Source of the DNA: Blastomyces gilchristii SLH14081
Lineage: Eukaryota; Ascomycota; Eurotiomycetes; Onygenales; Ajellomycetaceae
Reading direction: 5' to 3'
NCBI RefSeq assembly: GCF_000003855.2
Contig: NW_003101681.1
Span: 2,921,893-2,985,892, forward strand
DNA length: 64,000 nt
Shown here in pieces: positions 11,031 through 24,700 of this stretch (the stretch's first letter is position 1; each line of letters starts with the position of its first letter). The notes under the pieces are model-generated. The model saw nothing but the letters and a program-made list of their open reading frames with translations, was not told the origin of the DNA and searched no databases. The translations under genes were made by a program, and so were the position numbers.

Positions 11031-11814
11031 TTCTATAAGTATTATCTATAAGAAGACATTATATCAGTTCTGACACAGAGCTCAGATACTTAAGTAGTAC
11101 AGAGTAAGAATCTCAAAGCTTCAAGTATTAATAGATTTTGTTAAGACTGAGAAGATCTCTCTTACTCATCTATAAAAGAAGATAAAAGCATGAATCTCTG
11201 AGATGAAAAAATATCTCAGAATGACTAGTCTTAAGAAGAGATTAGTCAGTACTACTGTTAAAAGTATCACAGAGATAAATCACTAATTAGAGAGAATCTC
11301 ACTTCAGTTAAAACAGATAACTGAGATACTTTATAAATTAATAAGTGAATACTTTATTATATATCTTGTATACTCTTCTGCAGCACTGCAGTACTAACTT
11401 CACAGTAGATAAAGATATCAGTATCAGAGACTTTAATAATAAAGAATGAGTTTAATAAGAATGTAATTATTAATGAGTAGACTCTGAGATTTCTCTTTTT
11501 ACTTTGTCTACAGACTGTGACTCTATTAGAATAGTAATAATCTGCAGATTGATAATATTAATCTTTATTAATTTTAAATATTTCTTTTCTCTAATCACTG
11601 CAGAAATTTTATACTTGTATAGTCTCATTAAACTTCTAAAAAATCCTTTGAGAGAAAATAGAAGAAAAGTGCTACAGAGTTTATAAGATATCAGCTCATT
11701 ACTGTAAGATTATCTCTAAAAAACTCTTTAAAGAAATTAAGAAGTTTTAAGTAGTATTTCTTACTCAATATCTCTGATGTATAATAAGACAGTTTCTACT
11801 AGCTGTCTTATAGC

Positions 11815-14535
11815 TTGCAATCTCTTTCTCAGTATTTTTCAAATGCTTAAGCAGTTTTCATAAATTCTGTAATAATGAATAATTTTTGTATTTAACAAGA
11901 TATTAGAGCTTACTGTAATATATTTACTTATTCAATATTTTCTTTATAACATACTCAGTATTACTTTCAATCTTAAGATTATTTAGCTGAGACAGCTTCA
12001 TCTCAGAGTATTACTTATAAGACTTTAAATAGAAAATGTAAAAAACAGAATGAATTGATTTCAATTCTGAGATTAATTTCAACTCATATATCTGCTTATT
12101 TATCACTCTTATTACTAAGAAAGATTCTAGTCACTGCTCACTGAGCTTCTTATACAGGTTCATTATCTTAATATTCTTTACTGAAAGTAGTACTTGATTC
12201 TTTATTAAAAGCTTCATTGAAAGATGTTTTTAATTATAGTATTCTATCAACTACTTCTGAACACAGTGAATACTTTTCACTAACTTTTTATGAATTTTAT
12301 TTAAGAGTTTCAATCTAGGTTTTACTTCTAATACTAAGAGATACTCTATTATCTGTATCTATTTAATATTCTGACTATCTATTTCTCTCTTTGAAATGTT
12401 GTCTGCAATGTCACAGAGTAATGAAGAATTATGTTCATAGTAAGTATGAAAAGAAGATACTTTTAAGACTATATTCTTTACATTGTTATACATGAATTTA
12501 GTAATCAGAAGATGCTTAAGTCAATCATTCTGATAATATAAATAAAACACTTAAAGATACTATTCTAATATCAGATTCTGATATTCAGTCTGATCATCTG
12601 TCTGTGAATAAAATACAGTTCTGAGAAGATATCTTATTATAAGATGATAGTAAAAAGTTGATCAGTATTTACTGATAAAGAGAGATTCTTAATCTATTAT
12701 TAATAATTTCAGAGTACTGTAATTATGAATAATAATATCTAGAAATAGATCAGTTAATTCAGAGACTTTAATCTTCTTATAAGAAGAGATATATTTTATT
12801 ATCTTTATAAAGCAGTTAATAATGATTAAAATTAAGTCATATTCTTTAACTCTTATTGACTTCAGCAGATCAACTATGAAATTCATTGATAGATTCTATT
12901 ATAAATTCTTTGAAATAGATAGTGATATTAACTTACTATATTACTTATACTGCAGAATGTTTATTCTTTGATAGATATTATAAGTCTTAATATACTCTTT
13001 AACATCTGCTCAGAGCTTGTCTTAAATATATTTATATTTTAGAAGCTCTTCAGTCTTCTCTAATCTGAAATACTCAGTATAAAGATTATTATAATGAATT
13101 TTTAATAACTTCTGACACACTGCTCTATTATAAGAGATAAAGAGTGAATTATTTAACAGTAGAAGTTCACATTCTTCTAGTTATCAGTGACTTAATTTCT
13201 TAGCAGCACTGCTCTACTCAAAGTCTGTCTCTTTCAAGTTTAAACTGAATTCTTTCTTCTTTAACTTTTAAATTTAAGTCATAGTAGAGATATCTCTCTG
13301 CTATAACTTATTAATAAATTCTAAAAGCAGTCAGATTGAAAGATTATAGACTGTTTTATCTTTTATTAATTTAATAATAGTAAGATATAATATGAGAAGC
13401 TCATGATCTTCAGTGTCAGTTCTCTACAGAGATTCAGGTTTTCTTTTATCTTCTATACTGAGTCACATAGCTATCTTATCAGCATCATTTCTGAGCTTTA
13501 GAGAATTCTAACTCTCTGCAGCCAGCTTCTTCTGCAGTGATAACAGAGATTCTTTTATAGAATTCTTCTTCTCATTAATAATATTATAATCAGATTATTA
13601 AGACAGTGTGTCAGCAGAGTTAAGCTGATCTGAATAATATCAGATATAGAAATTACACTCTGAAAGCAGCTTTGCTCATCTAGCTTAATATTCTATTAAG
13701 CCCTTTATGATCAAGAAGTAACACAGATTTGTATAATCAGTGAGAACTTACACTGAGTACTTACTATTCTGAAGATAATATCATCAGGTTTTAAAGAATT
13801 CAATAATTACTAATATCTCTTAATTATGAGTATCATATCTTCTCTGCATGAGTGATAACTTCTTGAAGAAGAAGATCACTGATCTTCAGTTATAATATGT
13901 TATATATTCTGTGAAAGAATCTTCTCTTATAGATATTTCATTGCCTGTATTCTTAAAAGTTATTATTCTCTGATTCTTTCAATGTTGAAAGATCTCTGAT
14001 ATAAACTGTGAAAAGATTTCATAGATTTCATTCTCAGATACATTAGTTTCACACTGACTGAGTAGATTGAGATTAAAGTGATTCAGTATTATAATATCTA
14101 TAAAAGCTTGTTTCAATTCTACAAATACTTACACAGTGTCTTGAATAAGAATAAACAGTTTTATTTTTCTATCTTTAACACTTCTCTTTAACAGATCTGT
14201 AAGAGAGGCAGTAATTTATTAATATATATAGATGAATTGTCTATAGAAATTCATAAATTCTAGAAATATCTGTATCATATAATATGTTCACAGCATCAGT
14301 TACTTCTTAATAATGAAGACTCAACTTCTATTCATTGAAATATTATTAATCTCAATAATATAATTCAAGAAATCAATCTTTCACATGTAGAATGAGCATT
14401 TTTCAGTATTTATATGAAGTTAAAACTGTCTCAAGTGACTCAATACTTCTTAAACATGAGTATCATGTTCTTTCTCTTTTTGAGAAGATTAGAATGTTGT
14501 CTAAGTATATTATACAGAAGACATTGACAAGGCCC
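11815..14535 (-). pseudogene. Gypsy I pol: RT second half, RNase H, integrase, chromodomain
   Basis: Read through stops on the minus strand. At 14507-14496 lies YLDN followed by ILIFS, the RT active-site box with one Asp changed to Asn. RNase H follows at about 14060-13640 (FFFKKLSLMQRRYDTHN matches the FSKKLSPAERNYDIHD block). Integrase core fragments include FIVDLLKSI at 12886-12689 and QTDDQTEYQNLILEQYL near 12600, the TDGQTERxNQxLEQYL block. Then HSVFYIFYLK (HPVFHVSLLK) near 12000, and at about 11960-11815 YVIKKILNK...YLVKYKNY, a chromodomain. LINE B enters directly upstream of the YLDN box. It is inactive throughout. Confidence 0.85.
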
Positions 14536-14546
14536 TGCAGTATCTC

Positions 14547-14885
14547 ATTATTATTATTATTCTTCAATTATAGATGTATGCAGTCAGAGACTATGATATC
14601 TATCTCAGAAGTTTTAGTTCTCAGAGTCTTTCCTATATCTATAAAGTCAACTATTATACATTTACCAATTTCAGATATGCAAAATCAGAAAATTTCAGCT
14701 CAGAATATAAAAACTGTTTACAAATTGCAGTATTTTAACACCTTCTGATACTTTGAAATCATTTGACAATATCATGACAAAGGAAAAGAAAACACAGTCT
14801 TAAAGATAGACACATTAAATAGATAGATAGAAAAGAATAGAAAGGAAAAAGTAAAGTAAAGAGAGACTGTAACAAAACAAATTAT
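14547..14885 (-). repeat. LINE B 3' UTR with hairpin and (AAT)n tail
   Basis: The tail reads ttattattattattcttc on the plus strand. A slightly mutated hairpin (ctcagaagt...agttctcag) lies at 14604-14624. This stretch of about 340 bp aligns with the ends of LINE A (6240-6570), LINE C (18624-18960) and the long SINE (36189-36519). A plus-strand ORF overlapping it (14392-14748) is a shadow that crosses the insertion junction. Confidence 0.88.
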
Positions 14886-17800
14886 TAAAAGATAGTGTAT
14901 AGCTGTTTTAACAGACTATATCTGATCAATTTTCTCCTCTTCATATTCAGATATTTCTGAATTTAGCCATTTTCTTGTAGCTGCTTGAGTTTCTGATAGA
15001 AAGTCTATTAAGTATTTAATTTCTATCTCAGTTGAGAATAAGAATCTCATATTTAATTGATTTAGATCATACTTCTCTTTCAATCTGACTCTGAGACTAT
15101 TGTATATATTGTATAATGCACAGTATATTACAATATACTCAGAATTCTCATTTGCATTGCAGAATGAGCATTTTATTGAATTAAATCTATCATCAAATCT
15201 TTATATATAAGATTTGAAATAGTTATATTCTAGTTTCAGCTGTATTATAGATGAGAATCTTTTCTTTTTACATTTAATTGAACACAATTTCCACTTGCAT
15301 TTTATTTCAAATCTTGAATAATGTATACTCTTCTTTTGTTTCTATCAGCTTTCATTTCACTTATCTAAATAAGATTCTTTTATCTTTCTCTTTATAAAAG
15401 ACCAGGATACCAGTTTTTGAATAGATCTGCTTAATTCTGAACTCTTTTTTACAGCTGAATCAGCCAATTCATTGTCATGAATATTCATATAAGTAGGAAC
15501 TCAGTACAGATGAATTATCAGTGTTAATATTCTTCTCTTTTAAATTTTTAACACAGAGTATAAAATTAGTTCAAGATTCATTTGATTATTATGAATCTGA
15601 CAATTTCTAAGTCTTTTTAAAGCAACTTGACTATCAGAGAATATTCATATCTCTTTCAAACTATTTTTTCTTTTATGAGATTTTATTTTAATAAGTTTGA
15701 AAGCTTTCACTATGACAAATAGTTCAGCATCAAAGACTTCAGATTCACAGTCTAAATTTCAGAAATCTGAGATAAAATTGATATTATCTTCAGTATAAGC
15801 AATGTCTGTGTCTAATCTATTCAAATTCTGATTTTTTGAGTCATCTCAATAAATCAGAATAGAGTCTTTTATATTAATTATAGAAATTCTCTTTAAATGC
15901 TGTTTATATTCTCTCTCTTTAGATAGTTCACTTATTTATAAGTCTATGAGAGATTCAAGCTTTTCTCTTCAGAGAGAAATCTTCTCATGATCAACTTTTT
16001 CAATATTTAAAGAAGAAAATTGATTTTTAATTAGTAAGTATAGTCTGTATAGTTGAGAGAGCATTTTCTTTGAAGAAGTATTTTCATTTCAATTAAGAAA
16101 TCTATTCTAACCCAGTTCATTTCCAGAGTGAATTAATGAAAATGAAGAAGAGACTCTTTCTCTGATTATATGATTTAAGCTCATCTTTATAACTCTGAGA
16201 GCATAGTTTATACAGGCTGTTTCAAATCTAATAGCAGAAGAGAGAATTGAAGCTTCAATTTTCATTACTTTAATAGAAGATGATTTGAATGCTCTCAGAA
16301 TTATTCTCAAAGCTCTGTTTTACAGACTTTGAAAGAGTTCAGTGAAATTTTCTTGATTATTTCATCAAACTTAAACTGTATAATCAGCTACTGAGATAAT
16401 ACAGGCTATATATAACTATCTCATAGTTGGAAGGAATAGATCTCTCTCTGTATTTAATAGTCTGATTATGCTATTCAATAGTCTTTCTGTCTTGATAGTT
16501 CTTTGTTGAATATAATATTTAAAATTCAACTTGGAGTTTAATCATACTTCTAATCATTTGATATTTAAACTGGGTTTAATCTCTCTATTTAAAGATGTTA
16601 GATATAGTTCTTTCTGATTGAATCTAGAAAAGAAATCAATTAACTCAGTTTTATTCATATCAAATTGAATTTAATTAATATCTACTCTAACAAAGATTTT
16701 CTTTGCTGCTTTTTCAATTACTTCTAAATTCTCTTTAATTGTTTTTGAGCTGGAGACTAGATCAATATCATTCATATAACTTGAAGATCTCATCATTTTC
16801 ATATCTCTATTCTTGAATAGATATGCAGTATATATTGCAAATAAAATCAGTGAGATTGAGAATTCTTACAGTACTTCTATTTTTATCTCAGTCTTGTCTC
16901 ATTTTATTTCATTGAAGAATAGTTATATGATTCTTTTAGATATAAAATAGTTAACTCATTTTATTAGAGAAAGTGGTAGTTTTAACATCTTGAAAGTCTG
17001 AATTTACTTTGACTTCAAAACATGATCAAATACTTCTTGTATATCAGTAAAAACTGCAGTTGAGACCAGATCTTTATACTTTGCTATTTAAATATCATGA
17101 ACAACTGAGAGAACAGTGTCAATTGTAGAATATTGTTTTCTATCTCTCATTTATTCACTGAATACAAGAGAATTATTAATAGAGCTTATAAAAGATAGTT
17201 AAGTAGCTATTATCTTTTCAAAAACCTTTTCTAGACAGTTCAATAGAAATATTACTCTATATAACTTAGAAATTGAAGTTTTTCTATTAAATTTTGCAAG
17301 GATCACTACAGTGACTTCTCTTCAGTATTTAGAATGATATTCATTTTTCAAGAGATTGAAAAAGAGCTCAAAATATTTATTCTTTAAGTAGAAGTATGTG
17401 TTTTGAATGATTAATTGATTGATTGAATCAGGCCCTGCAGCAGTTTTAACTAAACTTGAGAACATAACTGACTATAATTCATCTTATATAATCTCAGATT
17501 ATTCTCAGTCATTTTCATCAATATAGTTGTAAAGTGATATATTCTCTTTCTCTGAATCTGAATCTGATGAGTTTTGAAAGAGAATTCTTATAAAAGCTTG
17601 ACATTTTTTCTCAAAAGAATTTGCTGTATATGATTCATTTTGAAACTCATATTCTAAGGCTGAAAGTTTTGCTACACTTCTTGTTTTAGTATAGTTAAAA
17701 GCTTTAAAAACTTTCTTTTCTTATGCTTCTTTAAGAAATTTGTTTCAGCAGTCTGTTTTAGCTGCTTTAATATCTGAAAAATATTCATTTCTGACAGCTT

Positions 17801-18623
17801 TGAACTCTTTATCAGATATTATATCATTCTTTCAATCTCTTCTAACAGTAGCTAATTGTTTTCTTTTAGATGTGATATTCTCATTTTATAAAGATTTGAA
17901 ATACTCAGAAGACTTTCTCTTTGAAATATTATCTCTAACACTTGTTAGAATAATAGATGTAATAAGCTTCACTCTATTCTCAAGCATTTCATTTGAGATA
18001 TCTTGATCAGGATTTCAATATAGCTCACTCTGCTTTTCAGATTTTAACAGTTTTATACTTTCTTTAACTGCTTTTCAATCAGCTTTTTCAAAGTTAAACT
18101 GATTAGGGAGAAGAGGATTTTCACTCATTTATTTTTCACTCAGTTCAATATCAAATTGAATAATCTCATAATCTGATCTCAGTGTCTCATTTCAATCAAT
18201 AAATCAGTTAATAAGTCTTTTTTCAATTAGATTTTATGATATGAAGATTAGATCTATAATAGATTTCTGTTTCATATCTTTTCTAAAGAATGTTTATTGA
18301 TCAGACTTGTTAACTAAATCTATTGAATGCTCAAAGATTTATTCAATCAGAGTATCTGCTCTTACTGCTCTTTTACACTCTGAATTTCATCAGAGATAAT
18401 GTGCATTAAAATCTTCTGCAATTATAGAGTTTCTTAATAAAATTATGTTTAGAAATTCTCTATTAATTGTTCAGATATTGTTATTTTTCTTCAATAACTT
18501 TTCATTATAGATATTTATGAGCTGAATAGTATTAAACTCATTCTCTTTATCTATAATATCACTCATCAGAATATCAGGGTCAGTCATAATATCAAATCTT
18601 AAATCAAATTGATATCTTGATCT
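14886..18623 (-). pseudogene. LINE B ORF2: endonuclease, RT, RNase H
   Basis: Minus strand, read through stops. About 18590-18120 gives IIAEDFNAHYL and IIDLIFIS...LRSDYEIIQFDI, an APE-type endonuclease (GDFNAHH, IDLTF, SDHxxIxF). RT covers about 17500-16500: AASGPDSI, YSTIDTVLSVVHDI, FTDIQEVFDHV and, at about 16781-16767, YMNDIDLVSS in place of the YVDD box. The thumb region follows (NRALRIILRAFKSSS). RNase H and the C-terminal Cys/His motif occupy about 16000-14940. ORF2 of this order is typical of fungal Tad-type LINEs. The RT active-site Asp is changed to Asn, and there are many stops. Confidence 0.87.
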
Positions 18624-20244
18624 TATTAGTATTATTCTTCAATTATAGATGTATGCAGTCAGAGACTATGATATCTATCTGAGAACTAAAAGTTCTCAGA
18701 GTTTTTCCTATATCTATAAAGTCAACTATTATACATTTATCAATTTCAGATAGATAAAATCAGAAAATTTCAGCTCAGAATATAAAAACTGTTTACAAAT
18801 TGCAGTATTTTAAGATCTTCTGATACTTTGAAATCATTTAACAATATCATGACAAAAGAAAAGGGAACACAGTCTTAAAGATAGACACATTAAATAGACA
18901 GATAGAAAAGAATAGAAAGGAAAAAGTAAAGTAGAGAGAGACTGTAATAAAACAAATTATTAAAACATAGTATATAGTTGTTTTAACAGACTATATCTGA
19001 TCAATTTCCTCTTCTTCATGTTGAGATATTTTTGAATGTAGCCATTTTCTTGTAGCTGCTTGAGTTTCTGATAGAAAGTCTATTAAGTATTTAATTCCTG
19101 TCTCAGTTGAGAATAAGAATCTCATATTTAATTGATTTAGATTATACTTCTCTTTCAATCTGACTCTGAGACTATTGTATAATACACAGTGCATTATAAT
19201 ATACTCAGAATTCTCATTTAAATTGCAGAATGAGCATTCTATTGAATCAAATCTATCATCAAATCTTTGTATGTAAGATTTGAAATAGCCATGTTCTAGT
19301 TTCAGCTGTATTATAGATGAGAATATTTTCTTTTTATATTTAATTAAATGAGACTTTCACTTAAGTTTTGTTTCAAATCTTGAATAATGTATACTTCTCT
19401 TTTGTTTCTGCCAGGTTTCATTTCACTTATCTAAATAAGCTTCTTTTATCTTTTCCTTTATAAAAGACCAGGAAACAATTTTTTGAATAGATCTGCTTAA
19501 TTCTCAATTCTTTTTTACAGCTGAATCAGCCAATTTATTGTTATAAATATTCATATAAGCAGAAATTCAGTGTAGATGAATTATCAGATTTGACATTCTT
19601 CTCTTTTGAATCTTCAAAACAGAGTTTAAACTCAGTTCAAGATTCATTTGATCACTATGAATCTGACTATTTCTAAGTCTTTTTAAAGCAGCTTGACTAT
19701 CAGAGAATATTCATATCTTTTTTAAACTATTTTCTCTTTTATAAGAGTTTATTTCAATGAGTTTGAAAGCTTTCACTATTACAAATAGTTCAGCATCAAA
19801 GACTTCAGATTCACAGCCTAGATTTCAGAAATCTGAGATAAAATTGATATTATCTTCAGTATAAGCAATGTCTGTATCTAATCTATTCAAATTCTTATTT
19901 TTTGAGCTATCTGAATAAATCAGAATAGAGTCTTCTATATTGATTATAGAAATTCTCTTCAAATGCTGTTCATATTTTTTCTCTTTAGATAGTTCACTTA
20001 TTTGTCAGTCTATAAGAGATTCAAGCTTTTCTCTTCAGAGAGATATCTTCTGATGAGCGACTTTTTCAATATTTAAAGAAGAAGATTGATTTTTAATCAG
20101 TGAGTATAATCTGTATAGTTGAGAAGACATTTTCTTTGAAGAATTATTCTCATTTGAATCAAGAAATCTGTTCTAATTCAGTTCATTTTCAGAGTTAATT
20201 GATGAAAATGAAGAAGAGACTCTTTATCTGATTATATGATTTAA
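18624..20244 (-). pseudogene. LINE C 3' part: RNase H, C-terminal motif, 3' UTR
   Basis: The (AAT)n tail and hairpin (18679-18699) are followed on the minus strand by the ORF2 C terminus (open fragment 18991-19194, containing FLSETQAATRKW) and RNase H at about 20000-19550. Here the final Trp codon of ATRKW is retained, whereas LINE A has TAG at that place. The piece stops at 20244 where element F is inserted; 20240-20244 is the first copy of tttaa. Confidence 0.88.
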
Positions 20245-20502
20245 TGTAAGAAATCCCGCTCCTCGCGGATTCTTTACTTCTATTCCTATCTCTCGCGTAA
20301 CCAATAGGGTTAGCAGCCCTTGGTGACACACAACTATATAGACTGAAGTTCATGAATACTATTCACAACTCAGCTTGAATACTATTATATATTTAATCTT
20401 TACATTTTATCTTTCTACTGTGAATACTTCTAGTAGTTAACAGTATATATTATGTCAAGCTGTAAATACCTGAATAATCATCTATGAGTACTTATTCTTA
20501 TA
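20245..20502 (+). repeat. 5' LTR of F (258 bp)
   Basis: It starts tgtaagaaatcccgctcc and ends cttattcttata. The internal region begins tttcaagctcactcag. The left tip keeps unmutated CpG/CpC sites that are mutated in the 3' LTR. Confidence 0.92.
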
Positions 20503-21670
20503 TTTCAAGCTCACTCAGTCAGCAATCACCTGTTATAACTGAAAGAACTACAAACTCACATGCTTTAATCTCTATAAACTCTACTGCAGGCATTCAGAAG
20601 CAGTTACTTGAATTATAAATAATCTCTATAACAGAAGTCTTAAAGAACTTATCAATCACTTATAAAACATTATTCTCTGCATCTGTGACAGAGAAACTCT
20701 CTGAACTTATAAATGAATTAATTTCAGTGAAGAATATTCTTGAGCATCTTTCACAGAATCAAGCTATTTTTCTACAAGAAATACTTACTGTCTGTAAACA
20801 TTCTTGAACTGAGTCTCTAGACATGATCTTCAGAGATACCTGCAAACTGAAAAGAAACTTTCTTAAGTTACAATTACTTAAGATCACTTATCACATTATA
20901 ATCTATAAACACTTTTATAACTTTGTATTTGAAATTGACTTACAAGCTCAGCTGTGTGATATAAAAGATGAAGAAGCTATTATCTACATAATAACAGATC
21001 TCTACTACACTGAAGTCAAGAACTGACTGAATCATCTAAAGAATAACTATAAGAGATCTCACTGATCTGTTCTTAAGACCTATCTAGAGAATAAGTTAAG
21101 AGACTCTGTGAGCTGAACAGAGAATATCTGAGCTGTAATCATCAATATTAGAAAAAGAGATGAGAAATCTGATAAAGACTACTCACAGTACTTTATAGAA
21201 TTGTGATGTGAATTGAGATCTATAAAAACAGGGCTCTGAAACAAGATCTGAATCATAATATTTATAAAGAGACTGAATAAAGATATACAGAAAAAGCTCA
21301 TTGAGTAAGACTCTAAGTTCTTGACTCTGAAGAAACTGATGACTCTTATTCATTACTTATGAATCAGTGTGAGAGTCACAGATCTGCAGAGAGTGAATCA
21401 TTGACTAACTCTATAAGAGTCAGAGCAACAGAGAATAGATTTATTAGAGAAAGATAACAAGATACAGAGAGATTCATATCTGACTGCTGAGTAGAGAGAG
21501 AGAGATTCATAAGCTCTTATAAATAGAATGTATAATAGAGAGATTAAGAAAAAGAGTCTCTGCTTTATCTATTTCTAAATCAGAATATCTCTATACAAAC
21601 TGTTCAGATAAATTAAAATAGAAATTTAAAGAAGTCCACAGACAGAGTCAGTAACAAGTCTTTCTTAAAA
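20503..21670 (+). pseudogene. gag region of F
   Basis: Plus-strand frames broken by stops. The open fragment 20823-21026 and the following sequence (YFIELWCELRSIKTGL, with Trp codons now TGA in places) resemble the helical Gag region of Ty3 elements in composition and position. No zinc knuckle was identified with certainty. The end is lost in the N gap. Confidence 0.55.
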
Positions 21671-21770
21671 NNNNNNNNNNNNNNNNNNNNNNNNNNNNNN
21701 NNNNNNNNNNNNNNNNNNNNNNNNNNNNNNNNNNNNNNNNNNNNNNNNNNNNNNNNNNNNNNNNNNNNNN
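21671..21770. other. Assembly gap (100 N) inside F
   Basis: The homologous stretch of element H (about 35040-35070) runs from tcagtaacag to gctgacatctg with only about 25 bases between. The true missing sequence is therefore probably a few bases, and the 100-N size looks nominal. Confidence 0.95.
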
Positions 21771-24700
21771 AAGCTAATATCTGAATCTGTTACTCTCTCA
21801 ATGAAAATACTTAGCTTATGAGAAGAGATTACATCACAGTGCTACTGTTTTACAAGTATAAAAAGTATTGATAAACTCAGAATCTCAGATCACTGTAGTG
21901 TTTCTAAAGCTTACAGAGTAAATAAACTGAATGATGAAAACTAAGACTCTGCTCTTATAATAAGCAGAATGTGAGAACTCAGATCTGAGAACTAAGAGAC
22001 TTATAAGAGTTATCTTTGAATTACAAGATCTCTTCAGAATCTGAAGAAGATTTATAAAAACTGTGATTATTATAGATATCACAGATGATATATACTGAAG
22101 ACTTGTATAACATTAAAGATATAATTCATACATAGCTGTCTACAAGTCAGGTTTATACTTCTGATCAGTGTTGACAGACTCACTTATAAAGATAGAATCA
22201 GTTGATGCTATAGAGTTGATTAGAGAAGACAAGCTCATCTATATAATAACTTTACAAATGTCTGAGAACTTCACAGTTATAAAAACTGAGCTTCAGATAT
22301 CAGAGAAATACTGAGATCTTACAGAGATATTCAGCTCAGTAAAGATAGCTAAGCTTTCTTCTTACTATGAGAAGAATCTAATAATAGATTTGATAGAAGA
22401 ATAGAAATTCTTCTGAGAATCAATCTATAAGCTCTCTTATTATGAGACAGAAGTCTTTTAGATCTATGTGAAGAAGAATCTGAAGAATGACTTTATTCAA
22501 TCTTCACAGATCTCTGTGAAAGCCTCTGTGATATTAATGAAGTAGAAGAATGAAGATCTCAGATTATATATAAACTACTGTAATCTGAACTTTAAGAGAA
22601 TAAAGAGTTATTATTCTCTATCTCTGATTGAGAATGTGATTAATCATCTTATAAGAGCTGTTATATTCACATTACTGAATATGATCAATATATATACACA
22701 GCTGTAAATACAGTCTGAGAATAAAGAAAAGACTGTCTTTAGAACTGCACTGAGATTATTTGAATATCTAGTAATGTCTTTTGATTTGACTAATATCTCT
22801 GCAGTATTTCAGTCTTTCATTAATAAAATACTTCATATATATCTGAATATCTTTATGATAATATATCTGAATGATGTGATAATATACTCTATGAAGAAGA
22901 AAGAATACACTGAGTATGTGTAAAGTATGTTAAAGATCTTAGATAAGACAGAACTATATATTAATCTTATAAAGTATAACTTCAGTATCTGTCAGATCAA
23001 TTTCCTAGAATATGTAATCACTGTAAATAATATTCAGATGAAATCTTTGCAGATTGAGACTATTCTATGATAACTGAAGCTAACTAGTATTTATAAGATT
23101 CAGATCTTTCTAGACTTTGTGAATTTCTATAAATAATTTATCTTTATATTCACAAGAATCTTCTTGACTCTTATAGATATACTGAAGAGTGAAAATAAGA
23201 AGTCATCTTATAAATAGAGAATGAAAGAGTTATTGAGAAGAGAGAGCTATAAGAACTTTCTTATCTCAGAAGCTTACAGAGTCTTCATAAGATTGAAATA
23301 AGTATTTATAAATACAGTGATACTGTTTCACTTTGATTTCTTACTCTTAATCAGATTAAAGACAGATATCTTCTTCTTTATAATTTCAGAAATAGTCTTA
23401 TAACTACAGTTAAAGAAAAACTGAGTTTCAGTGATCTTTTTCTCACAGAAGATGCAATCTGTGAAGATCAATTATAACCTTTATAATCAAGAGCTTCTCA
23501 TACTAGTGAAATTCTTTCATCACTGATATCACTACTTTAAGAGTCTTATAACAGTGATTACTATTAGAACTGATCATAACAGTTTATAATAGTTTACTTT
23601 AATTAAGAGACTCTTATAACAGCAGATTCACTGAGCTCAGAGACTGAATGAGTTCTGATTTAAGATAAAGTATATTAAGAAAACTAAGAACTCAGCAGAT
23701 GAACTCTCTTACAGATCAGACTATGTTAAGAAGATCAGAATGACAGATATAGAGAGACTAGAGAAGATAGAAAAGCTTTACAGAATACTCAGACTGAGTG
23801 TTATAAAGAGATTGACTGAAGAGTCTCTTAATCTCTCATAAGAGAAGAGAAGAAAGAGAGAGAAGAAGCCTGTATAACTACTCTCTATAACACTGAGAGT
23901 CAACACTCTGAGAATCTCTATGAGAATTCTTGAAGAGAGTATCTATAATCTGAAGAATTTACAGGCTTTGAGAAGCACTGTAGAAGATCTAGTGTATAAG
24001 AAAACAGAGTATAAGTCTTGATAAGATCTTCTATTCAGATTGTCTGAACTGTAACTGAAGAATGAATATACTCAGTATATTCAGAAACTGCTCACAGCAG
24101 AAATCAATTCTATAAAAATAAAGAATTGAAGAGACTTATATAATCTCTTGTAAAGAGAGAACTGAATTTATATACCTATAAATCTGTTTCTATGTATAGA
24201 ACTCATTAAAAGATATTATCACTCTTCTCTAGTAAGTCATTTTACAGATACTAGAACTCATGAGTTTCTTATAAGAAAATACTTCTGACTGAAGATACAA
24301 GAACTTATGAAGAAGATAGTGAATTCTTATACTATTTATCAGAATTCACAGATAGTGTAGTTCAGATTATACAAAGAACTTACTTCTCTATTTATCTCAC
24401 AGAAATCTTGAAAACAGCTAGAAATAAATGCTCTTATAAGTCTCTCTGAAAGTAAGAATGTATATAATGCCTGTTTTAACTGTGTGCTGATGATAGTGAA
24501 TCACTTCATCAAGATAATACACTTTATACTCATTTACAAGAACTTGAAGTCAAAGAATTTGACTCATATCTTTGTCTGTGATGTGATTCAGTTGCATGAA
24601 TTATCTGTGAATATTATCTCAGATAGAGAATTAATCTTAATAGAGAAGTTCTAGTCTGATTTGATAATTATACTGAAGATCTCATAAGATCTAAGCATAG

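Larger units (their letters stand above)
9961..11814 (-). other. Gypsy I segment between chromodomain and 3' LTR, with assembly gap
   Basis: About 1.85 kb with no recognised domain on the element's own strand. It contains a run of 136 Ns (10895-11030) and an open frame on the opposite strand at 10446-10715. The related element L lacks this whole segment. The ORF at 11504-11686 shows no features that suggest a protein. Confidence 0.5.

Noticed and set aside
14392..14748. 118-codon plus-strand ORF as a gene
   Set aside because: It crosses from the antisense strand of the Gypsy I RT into the LINE B tail; no domain is present in this frame.
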